From Xylaria sp. FL1777 (Eukaryota > Ascomycota > Sordariomycetes > Xylariales > Xylariaceae), in NCBI GenBank assembly GCA_022578965.1, contig MU400573.1, positions 174,186 to 238,185 on the forward strand: 64,000 bases of DNA, given 5' to 3'. A program made the position numbers and the translations under genes. Shown here one piece after another: positions 24,229 through 36,089 of this stretch. The notes under the pieces were generated by a model. That model was given only the letters and a program-made list of their open reading frames with translations, did no database searches and was not told the origin of the DNA. Positions within the stretch are counted from its first letter, which is position 1, and every line of letters starts with the position of its first letter.

Positions 24229-25559
24229 ATGACGACACACACCATGTCGGCGCCACAACCGCCGCCACCACAACTACGGTCAGCGGCTCCTTGGCGCAGC
24301 CTCTTCCTGTCGCACCTAGAGACCATGGATGTGACCGAGTTCACGCTCAGCACGCTGCGCCGTGCGAGCGTGCCCGCGAGGAGGGGGGGCAGACGCCTGT
24401 CGTCGTCGTCGTCGTCGTTCCTCGCGCCGCCGCTGTACCTCCCGCGGGCACGCACCTGCATATGCCGCGGCCTCTGGGCCAGCCTGCCCGCCAACCCCAG
24501 GAACGACGCCCCGCTTAACCCGGCCGGCGTGTGGGAGAGCGAGATGCTTGTTTTCACGACCGATGTGCGCATGGACAAGATGGAGGAGCTTGTAAGTCGT
24601 GTGAATCTTCATCCTCGGGGCTTTTTCTTTCTTTCCTTCCCCTCCCCCTCTCCCCCTTTTCTCTCTCTTTCTCTCTTTTTTTTTTTTTTTCTTTTTGGCG
24701 TTTCTTCGTTTTAGCTATTAGAAAGAGCTGCATAGGCTAGAATGTTTTAAAACCCCCATTCAGCAGTACTACGCTCGAAACAACGATAGCTAACCCCCCC
24801 GGTGCTGTATAGTGGGAGGATGGGATCGATCTGGACCTGCGGACGGGGAGGAGAGGCACGGATCCAGGCTCGCCGACGACGGCGAAGGTAGGCGAGGAAC
24901 TATGGGAGGAAGGGCTCGCACGGATGAGGGGGAAGATGAGCAGAGAGGTGGAAGCGGCGGAGGCCGTGAAGAGCACGAAAGAGCAGAAGCTGCGAGGCTC
25001 GGGCGGCGGCGGCCCCGTTGAGGCCATTTTCTGGGCCCGCGAGCCCGCCGTCCAGTGGCGGGTGCGCGGACGCGCCTACGTGCTCGCGCCCGACATAGAG
25101 AGCTCGCCCGAGGGCAGGGAGGTCATCACGTTGTTGAAGAGTCGGATGAGGAGACTCCCTTCGTCTCCCTCTTCCTCTCCTCCTTCTTCTGCTTCACCCA
25201 CTGATGCGCATCATCAGAGCCATGAGAAGGAGAGCGAATGGAGCTTCGCCCGCGAGATCACGGCGCACTTCGGGAACCTGAGCCCGACCATGCGCGGCAC
25301 GTTCCGGAACCCGCCGCCCGGCCGCCCCATCTCGCTGCCCGTTGAGGGCGAGGGCCTCGCGCTGGGGCAGAAGGTCACGGACCTCGAGGACCCCGTCGCC
25401 AGGGCCAACTTCCGCGTCGTCGTCATCGTCCCCGACGAGCTCGATCAGGCGGACCTGAGCGATCCGGAGCACGGGAGGCGGTGGATACATACGTATGTTG
25501 GCGGCGCTGGCCATGGGAAGGGGCAGAGCGAGTGGGAGAGTGTTGAGGTTTGGCCCTGA
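24229..25559 (+). CDS. FMN-binding split-barrel protein, pyridoxamine 5'-phosphate oxidase-like (Alr4036 family)
   Basis: Exon 1 is 24229-24591 and exon 2 is 24813-25559 (1110 nt, 369 aa). The 221-nt intron starts GTAAGT, contains long T tracts and ends TATAG, in phase 0. The family binds FMN in a split barrel; the substrate is unknown and true pyridoxamine oxidase activity is not proven for it. Family blocks: APWRSLFLSHLE, PRARTCICRGLWASLP, ESEMLVFTTDVRMDKMEEL, GGGGPVEAIFWAREPAVQWR with the following RGRAYVL, EITAHFGNLSPTMRGTFRNP and DPEHGRRWIHTYVG, ending SEWESVEVWP. A Ser/Pro-rich insert (RRLPSSPSSSPPSSASPTD) interrupts the domain near the middle, and a Ser run follows GGRRL in exon 1. The start could also be the ATG at 24244 (MSAPQP) or, less likely, 24127. 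GC content is high compared with its surroundings. Confidence 0.88.
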
Positions 25560-26471
25560 TGATGATGGTGATGCGTGGAATGGTGGGATATGTATGTCAT
25601 GCAGCTAAGTTAAAGAAATGTAAGGAGGAACTCTCCGACAATGAGCATGATTGTTTTGCATATGTTCATTATGGTCTTATGAGATTTTAAGTCGTGTATA
25701 GCATATCTGATCTACTACCACTATCGACTGTCAGAGGAGATATCCTTTATTTCCCTAAAACCTTCTATTATGTGATATCTAGTAACTGAGTGAATGTGTC
25801 CTAGAAACTAGACCGAGTGCAATCTTGTCTTGTCAGATCGTAGTTGTATGGAATCTCAAGGCATGGGGAAGAGGTCGATATGGTGCCTACCTGTCTAGAT
25901 AGGTGCTATGGGTTGTCGACTTCACATGTAGTGAATTTACTTAGATACCCAAACGTAAACAAGAACACATACTATCTAAAACTGTGCAGTAGTGATAGAT
26001 AGCCAGTCTTGTCTCTAATATGGGCCGCAAGCGGCATCTCTAGACTGCCAAGCACAGTTATGTAAGCTTAAATAGCAGCAAGTCCGAGTATAACTACGTA
26101 GTATATATATCGACATGACGTCCCGGCATTTCTTTCCTACTCTAAAAAAGGAGATTAAAAATAACTAACTATTCAACATGTTCAGTATAATAACAACTCC
26201 CTCCCAAAATTCCCTTTCTTCCTCAGCACACATTTCATCCGTTCCTACTCTAAAGCAGGTCCCTCCCTCACTCACCGACTCACCCCGGCGCATCTTCACC
26301 TGCCGTCTACATAGGACGATTATTTTCCCGTTTGTCGCGGAACCTTGCGTCCCTATACTACACTAGTGTAGACGCGCCATCACGGACGGCACTCTATTGG
26401 TGGCTGGCCGGCTGGCTGTGCTGTGCCGTCCGGGGAGGGAAACCAGGGGAGCTAAATACACTACTTATGTC

Positions 26472-26503
26472 CGCAGTACGCAGTACGCATACGCATACGC
26501 ATA
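26472..26503. repeat. TACGCA tandem mini-repeat
   Basis: Consecutive CGCAGTA and CGCATA units. It is related to the palindromic TACGCAGTAC motif scattered over 26-34 kb. Confidence 0.7.
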
Positions 26504-26573
26504 GTTGGCTCCTTTGCTCGGGACAAGAACCGATAGGTAGTGTATGTACACTAGGTAGTCGGCGGGCAGTGCG

Positions 26574-26616
26574 TTTGACTAACTGACTGACTGACCGACC
26601 GACTGACGGATAGACA
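26574..26616. repeat. (GACT)n-like microsatellite
   Basis: Tandem tetranucleotides of the type GACT/GACC/GATA with interruptions, about 43 bp. Confidence 0.7.
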
Positions 26617-27833
26617 GATAGTACAGGGTGTCGAGGCTATGTTTTATTTCCCCGAGTTAGTATGTAGTCAGTAGTAGGACCTATATGGAGTTTATTCAGG
26701 TTATTTGATTATGGCTCCTGGTTCAAGGGAGTCAGTTATCTATTTCGTGTGCTGTGTATCTACTAATACCATTGCCATCACTACATGTATTACTAGGTAG
26801 ACTAATCTTGGTGGTAAAGGTCGGTCAGGGGTGAATTCATTGATTTACAATTGTTATGGAATCAGGGGGTCCTCTTCTGAGACGATGACGAGGGTATTAT
26901 TGATTATTAAACAGTCCACCTCTATTTCATGTTAGTTAGGTAGGCTACCTACTACCTACCGTACTGCAGAGCTCGGCATGGAATATTCCATGCAAACCAT
27001 GACAGAAACATAGCCATGATGAAATTATACTACCTAGTACGCAGTGAGTACATGTAGACAGACCAGCCCAGACTAAACTAAGCAGGTCTTTCCAAAGTCC
27101 TCCCCTTCAAATCACGGCATTCAAATAAATACACTAGGTATCGTACTGTATGCTGTATGGACCTCAAAACATTTCAATTGTTGGTGGGGGAAATTACCAG
27201 ATTGCCTACATAAGCATCTGAGAGGCACATACCGATCTACCTACCTACACTAGAAGTAGTATTACCTGACGGAGTTGTTGTATGCCAGGTTGCATACTTA
27301 CAGGCATAACACGTGCTTAGCCGCAACTCCTCGAAAGGAACCCCTGTAGGAGATTTTCCTGTCACTTACTCACTCCAGCCTTTTTTCTCTTGTTGGGGCT
27401 TGTTTCTAGAATGTGTCAAGGGTGTCAGAGTCGTGTATTACATAGTGCAAAAAGTCCAACCTAGGTTTATATAATCCTCGTCTACTTCTTATCTCTCTTT
27501 TATTTTTTATTTTATTTATCGTTTAATTTTATCCTCTCGACCAGTGCATAAGCGGTAGGTTGTGTCAATGAAACATTTGCAGGTGTGGAATAGATTGGTG
27601 ATCTTTTGGGCTTGTGTGTACAACATGTACGCATAGTGTATGACATGCAGCGCACTTTTTCGATGTTGGTGGCATGATATCGCGTGGCATACATCTTCTT
27701 TTCCCGTGGCGTCCGGCGAAAGTTTGGTTGTGTGTGGGTGTGTCTGTGTGGGCCACGGTACATTGAAGCTGTTGGTGTACAACCACATCTACCATGCGTT
27801 AGTAGGTATACACTACCGGTATGTGTAAGCACT

Positions 27834-27863
27834 GTACCTAGGTATGGATAGGTACCTACCTAT
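27834..27863. repeat. TACCTAGGTA-family mini-repeat
   Basis: GTACCTAGGTA followed after a few bases by TAGGTACCTACCTA. Same motif family as at 5126 and 5661. Confidence 0.65.
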
Positions 27864-28113
27864 TCACATGGCGAGACCCTTGCAGTAATCAGTATACTAG
27901 TCGTCTACAGTGCTCATCCTGCGTAAGTACGCACTACACTACACTACACTTCACTTCACTACAATGCGTCGGTAGCTTCGGCAGTGGTGATTATGTTACA
28001 GCGGCTGCCAAGGCAGCTTTTGAAACAATTTTCTAGGTATATACTAGTGTATTATCTGTTCTCTTTTTTGTAGTGTACTGAATATTTGTGTGCCCCTGTT
28101 GACGGAAGATATT

Positions 28114-28133
28114 TACGCAGTACGTACTGCGTA
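28114..28133. repeat. Perfect 20-bp palindrome TACGCAGTAC/GTACTGCGTA
   Basis: The two 10-bp halves are exact reverse complements with no spacer. Half-sites recur at about 26473, 27039, 30752, 31421 and 33781. Confidence 0.8.
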
Positions 28134-31100
28134 AGTATGTATACACTACTCTGTAGGGATCTACCTGGTTAGAGATGTGATGAGCACAGGTACTACATGT
28201 ATGGACTGATATGATGTTAGCTCACATTCAAGCCTAGTATACGTACGTATATGGGGGCGTCGATTCAAACCGTATCTGTTCGCTCTGTTATTACGACCAA
28301 GTTGACTCGCACCTCATCTCTTATTCGTAATGTACAAGATTTCCCTTAATGTGTATTAAGCAAGTTATGTTAAGACCCAGGGTGTGTGTACTGTAATGTG
28401 AGACCCTGGCTCCTCCAAGATTCGTTCATTTTCGGATAGCAATCTCGTGGTCGTTGCCAAGAGATTATTAGGGCGGGTTTTGATGTGCGTCGATCTCTCT
28501 CCCCTCTCTCACATGGCAAATGCCGGCGCAGGCCAGTGCGAAGAGGTCGGTGACAGTCTGAGCTTACTGCGTCTGGGTTCTCACCTGTCAATTTTTCCAA
28601 GGGCTTACCTTACACTAAAGCCGAAATGAGGGGTTTGCTCTGACAGGCTCTGAGCAACCCCAGTCAGACACGAAGCTTCAGGGTCCTTAAACCGATTAGG
28701 GCTGTCATGTACCAACACGGCCATTTTTACATATGTGGTAGTATGTTGTAAATAATGCCTCTTGCGATTGCATAACTGGAGATTGTTTTATCCACAGTCT
28801 ATGAAAGAGACCGCTCGGTTCTCCGAAACAAGCGGTGATTTGAGTGCTAAATGACTATACACTAGATCTTGATAGGTAGGTAATTAATCTACTCAGTAAG
28901 TTTCGAGGGACTTCCATGGCGCGCCCGGTCGAGTGAAATTGAGTGAAACAAGGCTCGTGTGAGAAACAGCACGTGGTGCATATTTAAATGCCATCAAATC
29001 ACAACCAGGGTATTTCGGGTAATTTGCTACCTGTCCCATTTGAGTAGCTGTCGCACGAGCTGTGCTATTTTCAGAAGCTCGCGGCAGGTCCCCCTCTTCA
29101 TAAAGCTGGGGCACTGAGGCATTACTGTAGCTCGAACAGCCGATTGATGGTGGAGGACGGCGTTGATCCTTCCTCATCGTCGACACTGGCTGTCTACGCG
29201 TAGAACTCGAGATGGCGGGCCCAGGAGGACGCGTAGCGATGGCACTTCAAGTCTTCACTGATCCCGGATAGCAACGGGGCTGCTAGTCTGATAGCTGCAC
29301 TGATCAGCTTTGCCGTCGGTGGAAGCAGCCTTCTAAGGGAATGATCAGCGGGACTTGAGCACATGCTGGATCGAGGTGTGCAGGTGTTGTTTCAATTTGC
29401 ATTGTAGGAACAATGCTTCCAAGATTGACAGGTACCGGTAGGCTAATGATGATGATGGTGATGATGACGATGAAAGTACCGCAGGCGAGGTGAGACTGAC
29501 AGCCAGGCCCGGCTGACTGAGCAGCCGTTGGAGAACTGCCAGCTTATGCGAGTGGCCCGTGGCTGGCCCCCTTCGTCTTTCCCCAGTGTCAGACCCAGGG
29601 GGGATAAGAAACGAAGTGGACTCAACGGCTACGCCGTTTGTCTCCCACGTGGCATGGCTTTAGCTTTCCCGTTTTCTTTGATTGATTGTGGCATGTTTCC
29701 TTTCAGTCTTAGTCAGGTTACCCCTGGATCAGCTTACAGGCCCCTACACAGTAGACGGCGTACTCCAAGTACCCAAGGTCACTCGTATTCGACGGATGTT
29801 CAGTGTTCGTCTTGCGAGGGTCGGAGAATGGGGAGACAGACGAAAATGAGGAGAAAACACTGCCGGGCGGTTCTGGGATGGGGCTCTGGCGGTGTGCTAC
29901 TCCGCATTGATGAATGGATGATCGTCTCAGTGCGTGCTGTGTGTAGTGTATGCGTACGTACGCCTGCGTATGCATGCATCCTGCACGGTTTCGATATCTG
30001 TGTGTGTACCATGTACAATGAACAACGATATGCTCCAGACACCACAGGACACAGTCCTGGACTAGCTTTGTCCGGTGTAATGCGAGGTCGACGAGACTGC
30101 CGAGAGAAGGAATGGTTAGATCCTGGTTCGTCCGCTCTTGTCGGCATCGGCAATCTAGCGTACTGTAGATGGCGGCGGATCAGGAGACGTCGAGGAACAA
30201 CCTCTCAGAGCCGCAGGCTGAAGAAGGCATTGATGTGATTCAGTCACAGCTTCGAGATCCATCAACATGCACGCTACTGCCTACCATGTATATACATATG
30301 CGTACGCATACTTAGGTTACGGCATGTGTAATGCCTTGTTTAGTGCCTTATCATGATGAGATCCCTAAAATTAACTGACCACTGGAGGGACGAGAATACA
30401 CTTACGTAGGTAGTATTTTCTCCAACAACCCGAGCGCGCCTAGGGCTTCCTAGGTCTTCAATTGCAACACTGCTCTTCGATACCAGGATACAAGGGAGAA
30501 GAAGGCGCACATTATGCTACGATATTCTCCCACTCGACAAGGTGTGCGTACTCCGATTCATTCCATTGAAGCAGTGGGGGGGAATGCAAGATATCGACAC
30601 TATTGCCTGTAACGCAGATAGCTACATACATACCTACAGTATGTACGCAATATATATATATGTAGGTATGCTATCGTGACAAAAAAACACATACAAACTC
30701 GCAGAACTAGTGATGTACCTACATCATACAACGTAAGTAGATATCGTTAGTGTACTGCGTACATAGCAAGCAGCGGACACCGGGCCTTTCCGACTAGCCG
30801 CCCGCCACCAACGGCGACGGAATACAGTCACGTTATACTAATTACCACCTCGGTTACTGAGGCAGCGTAGTATCGAGCGGCCCGTTGGCAAATGCCCTAA
30901 GAGGAAAATGCGATCTATCAGATGAAGACGTGGCAGCTTCTCGACATGTCCTTACTACGTAACCTCGTAGACAGCCCGATCAGCTAATAGCTACAAGATC
31001 TCACCTCGCTTAAATTATCAGTATCAGATCTTTTGACACCGCTTGTTCCTCGATTACCTATCAGGAGATCTTATGCATAAAGGCGCGCGCGTGGATGAGT

Positions 31101-31858
31101 AGCAAGGCGAGGGAGGGGCAATTAGAAGAACTACTACTCAGTATGTAAGAGTGGGCAACTATCGGTGAGAGTCCAAGCTGGCCAAGCCTGACATCATCAT
31201 CAACATTCGCGCCCAGTTTGTCGTGGCTGAGCCTGTGGTCTTGACGCTTTGGGGGTTTTATTGCGAAATGGCGGTCATGTCAGGCAGGCTCTTTCCCAGC
31301 TCTTATGCGACGACACAGGCTTATTCTCACCAAGCAGAGTTGAAGTCGTGACGTAAGTAGGTAGTGTGAGAATTAATGTCCAGGGCCTCCTCTATTTCAC
31401 TGGCAACCGGGATACACATACTGCGTAGTATGTAGTATGTAGTATACGCATAGGGTAGTGTCGGAGACCGGCTGCTGAAAGAAGTATCCGCGGACTTTTT
31501 CGCATCCAGGGGCGGAATTATGCTAACTACCAGATGCAATACGACTTGACAAGCTTGCGGGGCATGCTGTAGGCGAATCTGTCGTGCATCTACGAATGCG
31601 ACGATGGGAGGCCGTCATAACCCCATTGACCATTCACGATAACCAGGAAGAGCTCGGCGGTTAGCCAACTAGGTAGCTCGCTCGTTGCTAACTTGGACGT
31701 CGAGTGGTCTTGGCCTGCGTCGCTTAATGGGAGCATGCTGCAATGCAACCTACAGACGACCAGCAGCCAGTGATCCCGAGCCTCGTCCATTTCTCGTGAC
31801 GGTCGGAATTGCCAGTGGCCGCTTTCTTTTGTGGACTTGACATGCCGTTTAGGGTCAT

Positions 31859-32047
31859 ATGAAGGCCACGAGCAAGGCCGTTCCCAGCGAACCTACATCA
31901 TACAGTAATGACTCCGAGAAGCCCCGTCCAGCCTTTGTAAGTAGACGATGGAGCAACCAGGCAGGCCACAACGACCTCCACGAGACTACTGAGGAGGTAG
32001 ATACGTTTACGTCGCAGTCGACAGAGAAGAATTGCGCGAATTGTTAG
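31859..32047 (+). CDS. Possible small hydrophilic protein, 62 aa (weak)
   Basis: An ATG-initiated frame of 62 codons in otherwise empty DNA, with mostly G or C at third codon positions, as in the real exons of this window. The product (start MKATSKAVPSEPTSYSNDSE) is hydrophilic and Ser/Thr/Glu-rich, with no domain I recognise. GTAAGT inside it could instead be a donor, so the true gene, if any, may be spliced differently. Composition is the only support. Confidence 0.22.
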   Translation: MKATSKAVPSEPTSYSNDSEKPRPAFVSRRWSNQAGHNDLHETTEEVDTFTSQSTEKNCANC

Positions 32048-32866
32048 CTGCCAGCAAGCAACAGACATGCCGCAGAGGTACGCATTCTTGTTGTAGTGGT
32101 GTGGTTACGGAGACTCGTTGGCGAGACTGGATACTGAATGAGGTAGTAGCTAAATGACCAAAAGGGGAAATATCAGCGAAGTTTGTCTATCCAGCCGTGG
32201 CGTAACTCTATTCCGACTGCTTCTGGATCAAACATGTAAAAACAGATATTTCGCGTACACTGCCTACCAAGGTAGGTATTGGTAGCTGTGCCAATGCCAC
32301 ATCCAACCTACACATGTGCATGTCCTCTTGCTCACGTTGAGTGGTTGGCGTCTAACGCTAAAATAACTACCGAAGTATGCTGTGATTAAGAGAGCGTTAC
32401 AGTTTGCCGCCGGCAAGCTTACCCGTTCTAGTGTATACTACTTACAAAATGTACTTATGTAGCCGTGCAAGAAAGAATCTGTGCTCTTTTCACGGTTTGA
32501 AAGTCTCATCTTTCAAATACCTACATGGATGTTGTGTGAAATGAGGTACGACACTGAGCCACCTCAGTATCAGGTTACAGCTTATTATGTATGAGAGTGG
32601 TGATACACAAGACTAACAGACAATTACTCCGTACTCCCGACAATTTATGTACATATATATACGCAGTATGTAGAAGGGCCATCACCCAATACACGCGTAT
32701 ATGCTGTACTGTATCTACTTACTACATTGATAATGTTGTGCAGCTTGAAATCGCTATCTACTGCGTAGTGCAAGGATCTCTCTGCAGGACTTTTTCTACT
32801 CAAACGGTGTAGAGGAGTTATCTGTCATGTCTTTGTGGAGAAGGCGTTTCCATTCCGCCTGACAGG

Positions 32867-32882
32867 AAAAAAAAAAAAAAAA
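32867..32882. repeat. Poly-A run
   Basis: Sixteen consecutive A in gene-free DNA. No adjacent retroposon body was recognised. Confidence 0.6.
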
Positions 32883-34610
32883 GGTACTGTGCCGGGACTG
32901 TATTATGGGCAAGGAAGACTGGTCTATATCATTCCTTCATATGTGTCGAGTGAGGGACTCAGGCTTATGTACTTACACTATGATACACATCAGTAGGTAT
33001 GTCAGGTCTGTCCCAGACAAACAACAGCCCGCGGCCTTTATCGCCACTACAAATGTCTCCTCCTGGTAGGCTTTGGTTGTAGTACCGGTACTGTCGATGA
33101 TGCCGGTATGATGAATTATATATACTGGATGGGGAAACACTGCGTACGTGTACTTGGTCACATTTTCGCGTAATCTGGACTTGGACTTTGTAGATTGGTC
33201 GGCGACCAAACCGGCCGAAAACGAGAATGGCCGCGGAATACCACTCAGGACCGGTACTGTGCTGTATTCAGGTAATCAGCCAAGTCCAGCGGACCTTTGC
33301 AGGGGTCTTCCTTGCCTTATCGAGTTTTGGAGTTAGGCATATCGGACATGGATGATGCCCAACTGACTGGACGAAAGGTGCCGCAAAGTGGATCCGCTCT
33401 AATACACCTGTATCTCCACGCTTTCCCTTTTAGTGGTTCTCTGAATTCCTCGGTCCGCATGGTTACCGGGATAGCAGTTTGGTGTAGTGTACACGGCAAC
33501 TCTTCAAGAGAGGTGGGTACCTAGTGTAGTATACTACCTACCTACTTACTACATGTAGGTGCTAGATGCTGTAGCGGCCAACAATATGAACACAAGTACT
33601 TAGTAGATATAGTTGCTTGTTAGTATAGGGTGGAGTAGGCACTTGGAGTTGGGAATTTGCTCTCACCTCTTTTTTCTTCTCCGTCCCATCCCGGGACTTA
33701 AGTAGGTAGATATCGTACATCGCACTGCACTAAGGTAGGTAAGTACTTATGAGTAAGTATGTATACTACTTGGTATACATTACGCAGTACCTACAACTAG
33801 TGGCTGTAAGCCCGCCTGGGCACTCACTCGACAGCCAATCCCCGGCTTGTCGCCATCCCTCCCCCCTGTCTTCTGGCCCTGTCCACTCCGCTGCCCAGTC
33901 CGCCGTCCACCTAGGCAGTCTTATCAGTCGTTGGTGTAAGTAAGTACTTCTCTACTTCTCTACATGTAATACCTAGCACGTTACTTGCAGTACCTACGCA
34001 GTATGCTACTTCGTACCGTGCCCTATCATCCATTAATCGTCCATCAGCCGTCCTCCTCCACTTAACCAACCTCAATACTTACATGCATGTACTTACCTAC
34101 ACTTGCAGTTTTACTTCATCTCAGTTGGTGTTGCGCGCGCATTGTCCTCGCCCCCATTCTCGAGCAACCTTCTCCGTCTTCCATACCTCTCTTCCTCCCT
34201 ACGGCTAGCTATTCCGCCATCATCGATTGCTTCTTTTCTGCTGCTGCTGCTGCTGTCTGCTTTGATATCCCACGCACTTAGCTCGTCAGTGAGTGAGGGA
34301 GCACTTAACGTAGTGTAGCTTCTTTTATTCGTTTATTCCGTCTCGTCGACTACAACCTCGAATCCAAGCTCACGCAGCCCACCGGGAGAAGGCTGTCCTG
34401 ATGATTCTCTGATAAGAAAGGTCGATGCATTGTCGAATGACTGCGCTCGATGCTTTCTTTATTGCCTACCCCTCGGTCCGTCCAGATGCCGATTACTCTA
34501 TAGCCTTCGATTCACCGCCTCTCTATTCCCAACACATCCCCGCGGCCCTCGAAACCTCGTTGGCTAGATGCTAGCATAGTTTTTCTTACTCCCACTTTTG
34601 AATTATTACA

Positions 34611-36089
34611 ATGCCACGAAGAGACACTGCCTCTGGGTCAATTGCAACTTCGGATAAAATGGCCACCGATCCTCTGGACAGCGTCATATCAAACGTACCG
34701 GATTGGCAGAAGCGCTTAGAAGAACTGAACAGCGAAATAGAACAACGACAACGGGATCTAGCCAAATTCGCTGGGGCGCAGCCGCCGTCATCATCTGCTC
34801 GATCCATCCGCAATCGTGGCTCAACAGAATCTCTGAAGCCGCAGGATGATGGCGGCGCGGCCTTGCCAACTCCAGGTCTAGATCCGACCACAGATCAAAT
34901 ACCAAGCCCTATAGTCACAGCAATTCCTCCCGAGAACCCAGATGGAGCTTCCCGACCCAACGGCGCGCAGCCACCATCGACACCTGCCAGCGACCCGTGG
35001 ACTGGCTCCTCACTTATCCGACACACCAACGAACTAGTAGCCACTGCTCAAAGACGTGCTCGCGCAACGGTTCGCAAACGACACAAGACGGACTCAATGA
35101 TTAGTTGTGAAGGAACAACGCCCAAATACAGGTCACGAAAAATGGTAATGGTCTATTACGACAGCTATGTACAATCTTTTTTCGAGGAACTGGTCAAGTT
35201 TGTTTCTGCCCAGCGAAATCTTATGCGCAAAGCCAAGATGGCCGCCAGGGTAGCCCACATCAGACGGCTTGCCGAGCTCGAGATGCCCGAAGATGATGAA
35301 GACGATGAAGGCGGTGAATTGAGACCTGGAAATGGGTTGATTGCTGCCGGTCCCATCGTCCCTGCTTCCAATCCTAGACCAAATGGCCCAGAAGAGATGA
35401 GACTACAGTATCTTAGTACCCGTTCATATGGGGCTGCTCTAAGGACCCCCGCACTTGGTCTAATGCCTGGGAGAGGCATGAAAACTAGTGCTTTGAATGG
35501 CGCACTTGGAACTTTCAATGAGAAGGGTGACATCTGGGATGAACTAGATAAGGGGCTTGAATATGTTCAGGGCTTATGTGAGCGTGCTGCACACCAGTTC
35601 CTTCGAGACGGCGACTGCAACGAAGAGATCGAGAAGATCAAGAGCCGCTTAGTGAAGGTGAAAGAGTTAGCTGTCAATGAGAAACAGCGCGCATCGGCTG
35701 AGGAAACGAAGAACGAAACCCAACCCGATCCCAGGCCTAAACCAGAGCCCGATTCCAGGCCGAACCCAGAGCCTGAACTCAAGCCTGAACCCAAGCCAGA
35801 TGGGGTTCTTGAACCTGATCGTAATTTGATACCTGAAGTTATGAATGAGAAGCTAGAACAAAAAGAGGAGTTGGTGCCTGAAGCCGCGCGAGACGCAATA
35901 CCCGAGATGAGCCCCATCCGGCCTCGAACATTTCGTTCCCCAACTATGCGGAGGGATATTGGTGCGTCAAAACCCAGCCGAATTCCCACCCGAGAGGGCC
36001 TCCTAGAGATCGACGAGGGAATCGACGTAGACATGGACGATTTCAAGCCAGTCTACAGATCAACAAGACTGATGAGACGCCCTGTTTAG
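34611..36089 (+). CDS. Unrecognised charged protein, 492 aa, single exon
   Basis: An uninterrupted frame with even codon use and stop TAG at 36087-36089. I do not recognise a family. Seen in order: a short predicted coiled coil (PDWQKRLEELNSEIEQRQRD, about 30-49); a Pro/Ser-rich linker; a basic cluster AQRRARATVRKRHK (about 145-160) that could be a nuclear signal; a compact, probably folded stretch SRKMVMVYYDSYVQSFFEEL with following VKFVSAQRNLMRKAKMAARV (about 175-215); an acidic patch EDDEDDEGGE; a second helical region IWDELDKGLEYVQGLCERAA (about 308-328); a proline-glutamate repeat of the PKPEPDSRP type (about 370-400); and a basic C-terminus STRLMRRPV. The second ATG (34659, AAAATGGCC) has the better initiation context, so the protein may be 16 residues shorter. 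It converges on the transcription-factor gene. Confidence 0.72.
   Translation: MPRRDTASGSIATSDKMATDPLDSVISNVPDWQKRLEELNSEIEQRQRDLAKFAGAQPPSSSARSIRNRGSTESLKPQDDGGAALPTPGLDPTTDQIPSPIVTAIPPENPDGASRPNGAQPPSTPASDPWTGSSLIRHTNELVATAQRRARATVRKRHKTDSMISCEGTTPKYRSRKMVMVYYDSYVQSFFEELVKFVSAQRNLMRKAKMAARVAHIRRLAELEMPEDDEDDEGGELRPGNGLIAAGPIVPASNPRPNGPEEMRLQYLSTRSYGAALRTPALGLMPGRGMKTSALNGALGTFNEKGDIWDELDKGLEYVQGLCERAAHQFLRDGDCNEEIEKIKSRLVKVKELAVNEKQRASAEETKNETQPDPRPKPEPDSRPNPEPELKPEPKPDGVLEPDRNLIPEVMNEKLEQKEELVPEAARDAIPEMSPIRPRTFRSPTMRRDIGASKPSRIPTREGLLEIDEGIDVDMDDFKPVYRSTRLMRRPV

Larger units (their letters stand above)
25560..34610. other. Nine-kb gene-free region with many short palindromes and simple repeats
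   Basis: I find no recognisable gene in 9 kb. ORFs of up to 236 codons (29528-30238) have no domain, odd composition and cross repeat tracts. Seen instead: a GACT-type microsatellite (26574-26616), TACGCA arrays (26472-26503), a 20-bp perfect palindrome (28114-28133), TAGGTACCTA motifs (27834-27863 and others), a GATGAT tract (29445-29472), a GCGCGCGC run (about 31082), and a 16-nt poly-A run (32867-32882). Tracts near 31418-31452 and 33521-33560 are TAGTATGTAG- or TACCTACC-like. Confidence 0.55.

Noticed and set aside
29528..30238. 236-codon ORF on the plus strand in the gene desert
   Set aside because: No domain, skewed Cys/Arg composition, passes through TG/TGCG simple repeats, and an overlapping minus-strand frame is equally open. 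A chance ORF is more likely.
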